Positions 1-7,551 of a stretch of DNA of 23,536 nucleotides are shown in pieces. The notes beneath the pieces were generated by a model. That model saw only the letters and a program-made list of their open reading frames with translations, was not told the DNA's origin and made no database searches. Position 1 is the first letter of the stretch. Every line of letters begins with the position of its first letter. The position numbers and the translations under genes were made by a program. Where the stretch lies: contig JAQUQF010000003.1 of the NCBI GenBank assembly GCA_028749105.1, forward strand, positions 1-23,536. Reading direction: 5' to 3'. Source of the DNA: Acidobacteriota bacterium (GTDB taxonomy: Bacteria; Acidobacteriota; Aminicenantia; UBA2199).

Positions 1-1247
1 CCGCTTTGCGCCAGCAGTTCGTACCCCCTGGCCACCGCCTCCTCCAGGTCACGGACAGTGGCCAGCAGCGCCCCCAGGCCCGCCAGCTGGCCGGCGATCA
101 GCGGGGCGGCTTGCCCCATGAGCAGGACCTTGCGCGCCCTTTGCCGCAACGGCTGCTCCAGCGCGGAAAAATCGGACCCCTTGTCCTTGCCCCCGAGAAT
201 GACGACCAGATCACCGCCGAAACTGCTGACCGACTTGAGCGCCGCGTCGATATTGGTGGCCTTGGAATCGTTGATGAACTCGACCCGGCCGATTTTCCCG
301 GCCCCTTCCATGCGGTGCGGCAGACCGCGGAAGCCGGCCAGGCCGGTTTCGATTTCGGCGGCCGTCAGGCCGACTTGCCGGCAGGCCAGGGCCGCGGCCA
401 TGATGTTTTCCAGATTGTGCAGGCCGCGCAGGGGATTGTTGCGCAGGGAGACGGTCTCCTTGGTCTTGCCCATGTTCAGGACCAGGTCATGCTCCTGGAT
501 GCAGGCGCCGCGGGCCATGACGCGGCTGGCGGAGAACCACCAGGTTTTCCCCAGTCCTGTCTTGCCGCTCTCGCGCAGCAAGGGATCGTCGGCATTCAGC
601 ACCGCACAATCGCTCCGCTTCTGGTTCTCGAACAGCTTGAATTTGGCGGCCGCGTATTCCGCCATGGAGGGGTAACGGTCGAGATGATCGGGAGTGATAT
701 TGAGCAGCACGGCCACGCCGGGCCTGAAGCGGACCGTCTCTTCGAGCTGGAAACTCGACAGCTCGAGCACCACCAGGGAATCGGCGGCAATGGCGGCGAC
801 TTCGGAAATGAACGGCACGCCGATGTTCCCGGCCAAATGGCTGTGGCGGCCGCCGGCTACAAGCAGATGCTGGATCAGGCTGACCGTGGTCGACTTGCCA
901 TTGCTGCCGCTGACCGCGATGATGCGCGCCTTGACGTGGCGGGAGGCGTATTCTATTTCAGAGATCACCTCGGTCCCGCCCCGGCGCAGGTCATCGAAAC
1001 GGGGGCTCTTGCCGTCAAAGCCCGGGCTCATGATGACCAGCCGGCTGGAGGCGAGCTCAGCGAACTGTTCGGCTCCGGTCAGGAAGCGCACGCCGCGCCG
1101 GGCAAACTCGCGCTGCCGCTCCCTGTCGGCGATCTCGCCGTCGGTGAAGAGCACCAGCGGGGCGTCGGGCTCCCGTTTCAGCAGGAACTCCAGCACGGCC
1201 TGCCCCGTTTTCCCGAAGCCCAGCACGGCGACCGTCCGCTTATCCAT
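1..1247 (-). CDS. murD: UDP-N-acetylmuramoyl-L-alanine--D-glutamate ligase MurD (3' end cut by window edge)
   Basis: MurD adds D-glutamate to UDP-MurNAc-L-alanine in the cytoplasm using ATP. The frame stays open from the ATG at 1247 to base 1 (415 codons), so only a short C-terminal piece should be missing compared with the usual length of about 450. Visible marks are an N-terminal nucleotide-binding-like start (VAVLGFGKTG, residues 6-15), the Mur ligase P-loop GSNGKST (114-120), the MurD-typical SSFQLE (164-169), NITPDHLDRY (183-192), and the C-terminal-domain signature NDSKATN (326-332). The ATG is preceded by GGAG at 1255-1258 with a 7-base gap. The start overlaps the murF stop by 8 bases, implying translational coupling. 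mraY, which commonly lies between murF and murD, is not here. Identification is secure; the C-terminus is unseen. Confidence 0.95.
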   Translation of the reverse strand, partial: MDKRTVAVLGFGKTGQAVLEFLLKREPDAPLVLFTDGEIADRERQREFARRGVRFLTGAEQFAELASSRLVIMSPGFDGKSPRFDDLRRGGTEVISEIEYASRHVKARIIAVSGSNGKSTTVSLIQHLLVAGGRHSHLAGNIGVPFISEVAAIAADSLVVLELSSFQLEETVRFRPGVAVLLNITPDHLDRYPSMAEYAAAKFKLFENQKRSDCAVLNADDPLLRESGKTGLGKTWWFSASRVMARGACIQEHDLVLNMGKTKETVSLRNNPLRGLHNLENIMAAALACRQVGLTAAEIETGLAGFRGLPHRMEGAGKIGRVEFINDSKATNIDAALKSVSSFGGDLVVILGGKDKGSDFSALEQPLRQRARKVLLMGQAAPLIAGQLAGLGALLATVRDLEEAVARGYELLAQS

Positions 1248-2631
1248 GGGTGAACTCCGCGATGGCCCTTTCCAAGGCCATGCCCCGCGACCCCTTGAAC
1301 AGGATCGCCCCCTCCTTCCATGGATGCAGTTCCTTGCGCAGGAAGCTCCCGGCCTCGGCGGCGGTGGCGAAGCAATGGAGGCGGGCGGCGGGAAATCCAG
1401 CCTTCCGGGCCGCGGCGGCGATCGCCTCGGCCCGCGCGCCGACGGTCATCAGCAGGTCAAAACGGAGGCGGGCGAAGAACCGGCCCGCCTCGCGGTGATA
1501 GGCGAGTTCATTGCGGCCGAGCTCCAGCATGTCGCCCAGGATGGCCGCCTTTTTCTGGCGATACTCCCCGTCCACCCACTGCAGTGTGCGCTTGAGGGCC
1601 TCGGGGTTGGAATTGTAGGTCTCATCGATGATGGTGAAGCGGCCCTGGCGGCGGACCTGGCCGCGGCCGATCACGGGATCCAGCCCGGCCAGGGCCTCCT
1701 GGATCTCGAAGTCCTTCATCCCCAGGCGCTGGGCCGCCAGGATGGCGGCGAACAGGTTCTCTATCTGGGTGCGGCTGACCAGCGGCGCGAAGAATTCCTC
1801 CTCGATGCCGAAGAAATCGATGCGCAGCCGGCTGCCGCCCTTTTCCCGGACCACATCCTTCAGCACGATCTGATTGCCCTTCGGGCGGCTGCCGAAGAAT
1901 ACCAGCTGGCCGCGGCAACCGGCCACGGCCCGGCGCAGCCGCATCTGGTCGCCGTTGACGAAGGCGCAGCCGTCGGCGGCGAGGTGGCCGAGGATCTCCG
2001 CCTTGGCCCGGGCCGCGTTGGCCACGGTTCCCAGGAACTCCAGATGCACGGGAAAAACGTTGAGCAGGACGGCGATATCGGGCTTCAGGATCGCCGCCAG
2101 GCGGTCGATCTCGCCGATGCCCGGGTCGCTCATGGCCAGCTCGAACACGGCCGCTTGTTCGCGGCCGCTCAGGCGCAGCAGCGAGAACGGCAGGCCGATC
2201 CAGTTGTTCCAGTTCTGCGGCGAGCGGAAGCAGCGGAATTTATGGGAGAGGATCTGGAAGAGGAATTCCTTGGTCGTGGTCTTGCCGGCGCTGCCGGTGA
2301 TGCCGACATACTTGGTCGCGCGCTGCTTGTGGCGCACGTATACGGCCAGGTCCTGGGCGGCGCGCAGCGGGTCGTCGACGCGCAGGAGCGGCAGCCGCGT
2401 TTTTCCGGCAGCAAAGCCGCGGCGGACCACGGCGCCCGAGCCGGGGACGGAAGCCAGCTGGCGGACATGGTCGTGTCCGTCGCCCCTGGCCGAGCTCAGG
2501 GCAAAGAACAACGATCCGGACTTCACGGCCCGGGTATCGAACTGAAAGTCCCTGAACGTCTGCCGGACGAAGGCGCGCTCCACGGTGCCGGAGACGGCGG
2601 CGGCGATCTCGGCCAGGCTCAGTTCAGGCAT
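1240..2631 (-). CDS. murF: UDP-N-acetylmuramoyl-tripeptide--D-alanyl-D-alanine ligase MurF
   Basis: MurF joins D-Ala-D-Ala to UDP-MurNAc-tripeptide, completing the cytoplasmic pentapeptide precursor. The 463-residue product has the normal family size. The P-loop reads GITGSAGKTTTK (110-121), and the typical N-x-N-N stretch NWNNWIGLP follows shortly after. The frame is open 60 bases further upstream, but that extension reads as low-quality sequence lying inside murE. The ATG at 2631 gives the family-like N-terminus MPELSLAEIAAAV and an 8-base overlap with the murE stop, the same overlap length as at murF/murD. A purine-rich run (GGGGGGG) lies just upstream of this ATG. The gene follows MurE, whose product it uses, in the dcw operon. 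Confidence 0.95.
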   Translation of the reverse strand: MPELSLAEIAAAVSGTVERAFVRQTFRDFQFDTRAVKSGSLFFALSSARGDGHDHVRQLASVPGSGAVVRRGFAAGKTRLPLLRVDDPLRAAQDLAVYVRHKQRATKYVGITGSAGKTTTKEFLFQILSHKFRCFRSPQNWNNWIGLPFSLLRLSGREQAAVFELAMSDPGIGEIDRLAAILKPDIAVLLNVFPVHLEFLGTVANAARAKAEILGHLAADGCAFVNGDQMRLRRAVAGCRGQLVFFGSRPKGNQIVLKDVVREKGGSRLRIDFFGIEEEFFAPLVSRTQIENLFAAILAAQRLGMKDFEIQEALAGLDPVIGRGQVRRQGRFTIIDETYNSNPEALKRTLQWVDGEYRQKKAAILGDMLELGRNELAYHREAGRFFARLRFDLLMTVGARAEAIAAAARKAGFPAARLHCFATAAEAGSFLRKELHPWKEGAILFKGSRGMALERAIAEFTHG

Positions 2632-4084
2632 TGCGCCCCCCCATGATCTCCCGCACCACCTCGAAATCGTCGAAGTGGACGGTGCGGTCACGGAAAATCT
2701 GGTAGTCCTCGTGGCCTTTGCCGGCGATCAACACCACGTCGCCCTTGCCGGCCAGGCCGAGGGCCAGGGCGATGGCCCGGCGCCGGTCAGGCTCGACGTG
2801 GAAAGCGGTGAAGCCGGGGTCGAAGCCGGCCGTAATGTCGGCGATGATGGCCTGCGGGTCCTCCTGGCGCGGGTTGTCGCTGGTCACCACCACTACATCG
2901 GCATGGCGGCAGGCGACACGCGCCATGCGCGGCCGCTTCGTCTTGTCGCGCGAGCCGCCGGCGCCGAACACCAGGACCAGCTTGCCGCCGGTGATCTCGC
3001 GGAAGGACTTCAGCAGGTTTTCCAGGGCATCGTCGGTGTGGGCGTAATCCACCACGACCAGGAAATCGCCGGCATGGGCGATACTGGCCCGGCCGTGCAC
3101 CGGCAGGAACGATCCCAGCGCGGCCGCGATCCTGTCGACTTCAATGCCCATGACCAGGGCGGAACTGACGGCGGCCATGATGTTCAGCAGGTTGAAGCGG
3201 CCCAGCAGCCGGCACTGGAACTCGACCTTGCCGCGCGGCGTCTGCAGCACGGCCCGGACCCCGTCCATGCCCAGGCTGTACTTCAGGGGCCGGATGTCGG
3301 CCGGCTCGGAAAAGCCATAGGTGATGTAGCGGCAATTCAGCTCGCGGATGACGCGCGGCCCCATGGGGTCATCGCCATTGACAATGGCCCAGTGGTCGCT
3401 GCCGAGCTTCCTGAAGAGAGAGAGCTTGGCATCGAGGTAGTTTTCCATGGTGCCGTGAAAATCAAGGTGATCGCCGGAGAACGAAGTGAACACCGCCTGG
3501 GAGAAGGCGATGTCGTCAACGCGGTGCAGGCTGAGGGCGGCCGAGGAGACTTCCATGACCAGGTTGGCGCAGCCGGCCTGGAGAGCGTCGGCCATGAAGG
3601 CGAACAGCTCGGGCGCCTCGGGCGTGGTCAGCTTCGTCGGTTTGGCCTGGCCGCTGAAGTTCATCCCCAGCGTGCCGATGGCCGCCGTGCGCACGCTGCC
3701 ATCGAGAAGCGCCTGGATGAGGGCAACGGTGGTCGTCTTGCCGTTGGTGCCGGTAACGCCGATCACATGCAGGCGGCGCGAAGGATCATCATGGAAGCGG
3801 TTGGCCATGGTGCTTAGGGCCCTGCGGTCGTTTTTCACCTGCACCCAGGTGACGCGCGGCTGCGCCTGCGACGGCGGGTGGACCGAGACAATGGCGCTGG
3901 CGCCGCGGGCCACGGCATCGTCGACATAGGCGATCCCGTCCTTCTGGAACCCCTTGATCGCCACATAGCAGCCATCCTTGCCGACCTGGCGCGAGTCGAG
4001 CTCGATGCCGCTGACCGGGACATGGAGGTCGCCGCGCCAGCTCAGCGACTCATGGATGTTGAGCAGTTCATCAAGATATTTCAT
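2624..4084 (-). CDS. murE: UDP-N-acetylmuramoyl-L-alanyl-D-glutamate--2,6-diaminopimelate ligase MurE
   Basis: MurE adds the third residue of the stem peptide. The 486-residue protein carries the Mur ligase P-loop TGTNGKTTT (111-119), the lysine that is carbamylated in the family within LDAKLS (K220), DYAHTDDAL (346-354) and the DNPR motif (403-406). DNPR is the known discriminator for meso-diaminopimelate as opposed to lysine, so a DAP-type peptidoglycan is predicted. Its ATG overlaps the ftsI stop as ATGA (4 bases). There is no convincing Shine-Dalgarno sequence in front of it, which fits re-initiation by ribosomes finishing ftsI. A small departure is DYAHTDD where many homologues have DYAHTPD. 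Confidence 0.96.
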   Translation of the reverse strand: MKYLDELLNIHESLSWRGDLHVPVSGIELDSRQVGKDGCYVAIKGFQKDGIAYVDDAVARGASAIVSVHPPSQAQPRVTWVQVKNDRRALSTMANRFHDDPSRRLHVIGVTGTNGKTTTVALIQALLDGSVRTAAIGTLGMNFSGQAKPTKLTTPEAPELFAFMADALQAGCANLVMEVSSAALSLHRVDDIAFSQAVFTSFSGDHLDFHGTMENYLDAKLSLFRKLGSDHWAIVNGDDPMGPRVIRELNCRYITYGFSEPADIRPLKYSLGMDGVRAVLQTPRGKVEFQCRLLGRFNLLNIMAAVSSALVMGIEVDRIAAALGSFLPVHGRASIAHAGDFLVVVDYAHTDDALENLLKSFREITGGKLVLVFGAGGSRDKTKRPRMARVACRHADVVVVTSDNPRQEDPQAIIADITAGFDPGFTAFHVEPDRRRAIALALGLAGKGDVVLIAGKGHEDYQIFRDRTVHFDDFEVVREIMGGRNA

Positions 4085-5778
4085 AGGACAATCTCGTTCT
4101 GGGCGGGCAATCCGGGAAAGATCCCGAGGTGCAGCATGATCTTCTCGGCGATGGTCTTGAAGACCGGCGCCGCCACGTCCCCCCCATAATACATTCCCTT
4201 CGGTTCGTCGATCACTACGAACATGGTCACCCGCGGGTCGCGGGCCGGGAAAAAGCCGCCGAAGGAGGATACATAACTCGCGACATATCTCCCGGCTTTG
4301 ATCTTTCGGGCCGTTCCGGTCTTGCCGGCGATCTCCAGGCCGCCAATGCCGGCCTGTTTCCCCGTGCCGCGGCTGACGACAGAGGTCATGATCTCGGTCA
4401 GCAGCTCGCCACAGTCGGCGGAAAGCACGCGCGGGCGTTCCGGCGCGGCACTGGACGCGTCCAGGCGCAGGATCTCGGGGCGAACATAAAAGCCGCCCGA
4501 GGCCGGCACATTGAAGGCGGCGGCCATCTGCAGCGGCGTCACCGCGATCTCATAGCCGAAGGAGAGGAAGGCCAGCGAGACGGCGCTCCATTCCTGCACC
4601 GGGTGGAGGATGCCGTTCTCCTCGGCCGGCAGCCGGATGCCGGTGCGGCGGCCGAAACCGAAGTTGTCGATGGTGCGGAAATACTTCTCACCGCCCAGGC
4701 GCAGCCCGACCTGCGCGGCGCCGATGTTGCTCGACTGCACGATGATGTCGTCGAAGGAGAGGGAGGCGAATGGATGGACGTCGGTGATCTGCCGGTTGTG
4801 GATGGTATAGACGCCATTGTGGCAATCGAAGGTCTCCTGGCGACCGCAGGCGCGGTTTTCCAGGGCCGATGCCGCCAGCACGATCTTGAAGGTGGAGCCG
4901 GGGTCATAGAGGAATGAGATCGCCTTGTTCTTCAACACCGCCTGGGGAGTGTTCCAGATGGCCTCCGGGTCGTAATCGGGGTTGCTGGCCATGGCCAGGA
5001 CCTCGCCGCTGCGGCTGTCGATGACGATCACGGCGCCGCCGGCGGCCTGGTACTTCTCGACCGTGGCCGCCAACTCCCGCTCGACAAAGAACTGCAGGTC
5101 CGCATCGATGCTCAGGTGGATGTCGCGGCCCGGCACCGGCTGCTCCAGGTAGTTGAACTGGAAGATCCGCTTGCGGGCGTCGATGAGGACTTTCAGCCGG
5201 CCGCCGCGGCCCTTGATCTCGGCGTCCAGGCTGGTCTCGATGCCCCCCAGCGCCTGTTCGTCTATGCCCACGCCGCCGAGGACGTGCGAAGCGAGCCTTT
5301 TCTGCGGATACACCCGGCGGTACTCATCAAGGAAATCGATTGCCCCCGCCGTTTCCGCGCTGGAAGCCAGCGGCAGGACCTTCTGGTATTCCTCGTCGGT
5401 CAGCTTGCGCTTCAGCCAGATGAACTTTTCGCCACGACGGATGCGCTTGGCGATGGCCACCTTCTGGGCGCCGGAAAGCGGCAGCCGGGCGCAGAATTTA
5501 TTGAAGACCGCGAGGGAATGGGCGTTGTCCTTGTTGCTGATGAATGCCGACTTCGACTGCAGCGAGATGGCCAGGATTTCGCCGTTGCGGTCGGTGATGG
5601 TGCCGCGCTTGGAATGGAGTTCCTCGACGCGATGGGTCTGGGCCTTGACCTTGGCCTTGTAGGTCGCATAGTTCAGGACCTGCAAGTCGAACAAGCGGAA
5701 AGCGATCATGAATATCCACATGAAAAAGAAAATGCAAATGGCGAAGAAGCGCTTTTTCCCTTGGCGGTTAGCGGTCAT
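4081..5778 (-). CDS. ftsI: Peptidoglycan D,D-transpeptidase FtsI (penicillin-binding protein 3, class B)
   Basis: FtsI is the septal transpeptidase that cross-links peptidoglycan at division. The 565-residue protein has a short basic cytoplasmic tail, one membrane anchor (about 11-27), a PBP dimer/pedestal region, and a transpeptidase domain with all three active-site motifs: STFK (serine 295), SSN (349-351) and KTGT (486-489). No C-terminal PASTA repeats are present, as in most Gram-negative FtsI and unlike Spo-type or Gram-positive forms. The ATG at 5778 has GGAG seven bases upstream and overlaps the ftsL stop by 11 bases. FtsI acts with FtsL and FtsW at the divisome; ftsL lies immediately upstream, while ftsW is not in the window. 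Confidence 0.95.
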   Translation of the reverse strand: MTANRQGKKRFFAICIFFFMWIFMIAFRLFDLQVLNYATYKAKVKAQTHRVEELHSKRGTITDRNGEILAISLQSKSAFISNKDNAHSLAVFNKFCARLPLSGAQKVAIAKRIRRGEKFIWLKRKLTDEEYQKVLPLASSAETAGAIDFLDEYRRVYPQKRLASHVLGGVGIDEQALGGIETSLDAEIKGRGGRLKVLIDARKRIFQFNYLEQPVPGRDIHLSIDADLQFFVERELAATVEKYQAAGGAVIVIDSRSGEVLAMASNPDYDPEAIWNTPQAVLKNKAISFLYDPGSTFKIVLAASALENRACGRQETFDCHNGVYTIHNRQITDVHPFASLSFDDIIVQSSNIGAAQVGLRLGGEKYFRTIDNFGFGRRTGIRLPAEENGILHPVQEWSAVSLAFLSFGYEIAVTPLQMAAAFNVPASGGFYVRPEILRLDASSAAPERPRVLSADCGELLTEIMTSVVSRGTGKQAGIGGLEIAGKTGTARKIKAGRYVASYVSSFGGFFPARDPRVTMFVVIDEPKGMYYGGDVAAPVFKTIAEKIMLHLGIFPGLPAQNEIVL

Positions 5779-6067
5779 CGCTGCGCTCCACGACCTTGAT
5801 GATCTGGCCGGCTTCGGGGTACTGATAGCCCAGTTCCTCGCGCGCGACCCTCTCCATGCGCTCCAGGCTGAGCAGCCCGGCTTTCTGCGCCAGCAGGGAA
5901 TCGATCTCCAGGCGCAGGCGCGCCTCGGCCAGAAGCAGCTCGTGCTGCCGGTAGCCCAGGTCCACGATCTTCAGGTTCAGGCTGGAGTAGGTGAACAGGA
6001 CGAGGAAAATGAAGAAAGCGAGGACGGCCAGGCGGAGGCCATTCCTGTTCCTTTCCCTGCGATTCAT
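5768..6067 (-). CDS. ftsL: FtsL-like cell division protein
   Basis: This 99-residue protein sits between rsmH and ftsI, the normal place of ftsL. It has a short basic N-terminus (MNRRERNR), one hydrophobic membrane segment (about 12-28), and a heptad-like leucine-rich extracytoplasmic helix (about 35-80) ending in a segment resembling the R-M-E-x-x-A-R-E-E-L-G-Y pattern of FtsL/DivIC proteins. FtsL forms a periplasmic coiled-coil complex with FtsB and FtsQ that activates FtsWI. The protein family diverges quickly, so the call rests on topology and synteny as well as the tail motif. The start overlaps the rsmH stop as ATGA and has GGAGG close upstream. Confidence 0.88.
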   Translation of the reverse strand: MNRRERNRNGLRLAVLAFFIFLVLFTYSSLNLKIVDLGYRQHELLLAEARLRLEIDSLLAQKAGLLSLERMERVAREELGYQYPEAGQIIKVVERSDDR

Positions 6068-6951
6068 GCCACCTCCAGCGCCCGCAGCTTCGCCGAGCGC
6101 GAGGCGAGGTTCTCCTCGACTTCGTCGCTGCCGGGAACCGCGGGAAAGGGCTTGATCAACTCCGCCTTGCCCAGGCGCTGCAGCTGCTGAAAGGCGTGCT
6201 TGACCAACCGATCCTCGAGCGAATGGTAGGTGAGGAAAACCACGCGGCTGCCCGGGAGCAAATGCCCGGGGATCTTCGCCAGCCAGGCGTCAAGCCCCTC
6301 GAGCTCGCGGTTGACGAAAATCCGTAGGGCTTGAAAAACCCTGGCTGCCGGGTGCACCAGCCCCGGACGGGGGTGCCAGCGGGTGATCTCCTCGACCAGC
6401 CGCCGTAGCTGCGCCGTCGAGCTCCAGGGGGTGAACAAGCGCTTCTCGATGACGGCCTTGGCCAAACGCCCGGCCCCGGGCACCTCGCCATAGCGGGAGA
6501 AGATGCCCGCCAGCTCGGCCTCGGGGAAGGTATTGAGCACGTCGGCGGCGGTAAGCCCGGATGCTTCGGGATTCTTGCGCATGTCGAGCGGCCCGTCGAC
6601 GCTGTGGGAAAATCCGCGCCGGCCGTCCTTCAGCTGCACGGTGGAGATGCCCGGATCGACCAGGACCCCGGAGACGTTCAGGCGGCGGCAGTCGAAATCC
6701 TCGAAAAGGGAGAGATAGTTCCCCAGATGAAAACGGACGCGCCGGCCAAAATCCCGCAGGTTCTCGCCGGCCAGGGCCAGGCTTTCCCCGTCCTGATCGA
6801 TGGCGATCACCCGGGACGTGGCAAAGGCGGCAAGGATATGGCGGGAGTGCCCGCCGCCGCCCACCGTGCAATCGACAAAAAGCTTTTTCCGCGTGCCGGC
6901 GAATATGGCCAGCACCTCTCTATTCATTACGGGGTAGTGCTGGAAATTCAT
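6064..6951 (-). CDS. rsmH: 16S rRNA (cytosine(1402)-N(4))-methyltransferase RsmH (MraW)
   Basis: RsmH methylates N4 of C1402 in the 16S rRNA decoding centre using S-adenosylmethionine. The 295 residues match the family size. The N-terminal H-x-P-V-M pattern (HYPVM, 5-9) and the SAM-binding GGGGHS (31-36) followed by the acidic turn IDQDGESL are visible. Two starts are possible. The ATG at 6951 is preferred over the one at 6927 because it keeps the family N-terminus and has GAGG at 6959-6962 with a 7-base gap, whereas the later ATG has no such site. This gives a 32-base overlap with mraZ. It is the second gene of the dcw operon. Confidence 0.95.
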   Translation of the reverse strand: MNFQHYPVMNREVLAIFAGTRKKLFVDCTVGGGGHSRHILAAFATSRVIAIDQDGESLALAGENLRDFGRRVRFHLGNYLSLFEDFDCRRLNVSGVLVDPGISTVQLKDGRRGFSHSVDGPLDMRKNPEASGLTAADVLNTFPEAELAGIFSRYGEVPGAGRLAKAVIEKRLFTPWSSTAQLRRLVEEITRWHPRPGLVHPAARVFQALRIFVNRELEGLDAWLAKIPGHLLPGSRVVFLTYHSLEDRLVKHAFQQLQRLGKAELIKPFPAVPGSDEVEENLASRSAKLRALEVA

Positions 6952-7396
6952 TGAGCAACCTCGAGACCCGGAGCATCTTTTCGTCGCTGAACAGGCCTCC
7001 CATATAGCGCGCCTCGAAGACCTCCTTGTTCCAGATCACCAGGTAGTCGATCTTGCCCAGTATCAGCAGGCTGCTCTCGAGTTTGCTGGCAGCCCGCAGG
7101 TCGGGCGGAACCAGGATGCGGCCTTTGGAATCGATCTCGGTCTCCGTTCCCCAGTAACTGGAGCGGCTGACGAACTCCTCCATGTCGGGATCGCGCATGG
7201 GAATGGCGGCGATCTTCTTCTCGATCGCCTGCCAGACATTCATGGGATAGAACAGAATATGGTCGCCATTGACCGAGGTCAGGTAGACCTCCCGGCCATG
7301 ACCCTGCTCCAGGACAGAGAGGTATTTGGCAGGGATCTTGACCCGGCCGCGATCATCGATCTTGGCGATATAGCTGCCCCTGAATCGTTCATTCAT
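6920..7396 (-). CDS. mraZ: Division/cell wall cluster transcriptional repressor MraZ
   Basis: MraZ is an AbrB/SpoVT-fold DNA-binding protein that represses its own dcw operon in studied bacteria. The product has the two expected half-domains: the first around FRGSYIAKIDDRGRVKIP (early residues), the second around EIDSKGRILVPPDLR. From the ATG at 7396 it is 158 residues, slightly longer than typical (about 145-152). The start is uncertain. ATGs at 7411 and 7396 are in frame, and the second gives the family-like MNERFRGSY. Neither has a classical Shine-Dalgarno site; GGGA at 7406-7409 stands nine bases from the chosen ATG. The start region is embedded in three TGGGA repeats that look like MraZ operators, so the gene is probably autoregulated. 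Confidence 0.93.
   Translation of the reverse strand: MNERFRGSYIAKIDDRGRVKIPAKYLSVLEQGHGREVYLTSVNGDHILFYPMNVWQAIEKKIAAIPMRDPDMEEFVSRSSYWGTETEIDSKGRILVPPDLRAASKLESSLLILGKIDYLVIWNKEVFEARYMGGLFSDEKMLRVSRLLNEFPALPRNE
6959..6962 (-). promoter_or_regulatory. Ribosome-binding site deciding the rsmH start
   Basis: GAGG lies seven bases before ATG 6951, inside the end of mraZ, and supports this start over ATG 6927. Confidence 0.65.
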
Positions 7397-7420
7397 CCCA
7401 TTTTGTCCCATTTTCTCCCA
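7396..7420 (-). promoter_or_regulatory. Three decamer-spaced TGGGA repeats, probable MraZ operator
   Basis: Reading the minus strand, TGGGA occurs at 7420-7416, 7410-7406 and 7400-7396, exactly ten bases apart with AT-rich 5-base spacers (the first is GTGGGA). MraZ is known to bind several direct repeats of TGGGN separated by 5 bases in front of mraZ. These copies lie directly downstream of the predicted -10 box, covering the expected transcription start and the mraZ start codon. Occupancy would be expected to block both promoter escape and the leader. Binding is inferred, not shown. Confidence 0.8.
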
Positions 7421-7421
7421 C

Positions 7422-7451
7422 ATAGTAATATATATAAACACATATTGTCAA
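7422..7451 (-). promoter_or_regulatory. Sigma-70-type promoter of mraZ and the dcw operon
   Basis: On the minus strand a perfect -35 TTGACA (7451-7446) is followed by an 18-base AT-rich spacer and a -10 TACTAT (7427-7422, one mismatch to TATAAT). The -10 is directly followed by the first TGGGA box. The predicted start point is about 7415, giving a leader of roughly 20 bases or less. Confidence 0.75.
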
Positions 7452-7486
7452 GGAAAAATTTTAAAAAAAAATCCAAAAAATCCGAC

Positions 7487-7515
7487 TTGACACGCTACAT
7501 TTAGCGCTTTATAAT
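7487..7515 (+). promoter_or_regulatory. Exact-consensus sigma-70 promoter of nrdJ
   Basis: TTGACA (7487-7492), a 17-base spacer and TATAAT (7510-7515) match the consensus at all twelve positions with ideal spacing. A run of A/T tracts (7456-7480) upstream could act as an UP element for this promoter and the divergent mraZ promoter. The spacer contains an inverted repeat, CGCTA-N4-TAGCG (7493-7506). A strong AAGGAG ribosome-binding site follows at 7540-7545. Confidence 0.85.
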
Positions 7516-7551
7516 CGGACATCAACTAGATTTAAGGTCAAGGAGAAAGGA

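Noticed and set aside
6..1253. A 415-codon plus-strand open frame
   Set aside because: It is the complement of the murD frame, which shows MurD motifs throughout and runs off the window.
694..2646. A 650-codon plus-strand open frame
   Set aside because: It lies antisense to murD and murF, whose P-loops and motifs are unmistakable on the other strand; it reads as low-complexity shadow.
7421..7423. ATG at 7423 as the mraZ start
   Set aside because: It overlaps the predicted -10 box and would lie upstream of the transcript start.
7491..7508. A canonical NrdR box
   Set aside because: The palindrome has ACAC on the left but lacks the A-T-A-T centre and GTGT on the right, so only a generic inverted repeat is claimed.
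7516..7551. A cobalamin riboswitch in front of nrdJ
   Set aside because: The predicted leader is only about 30 bases, far too short for a B12 riboswitch; the leader of the B12-binding gene is shorter still.
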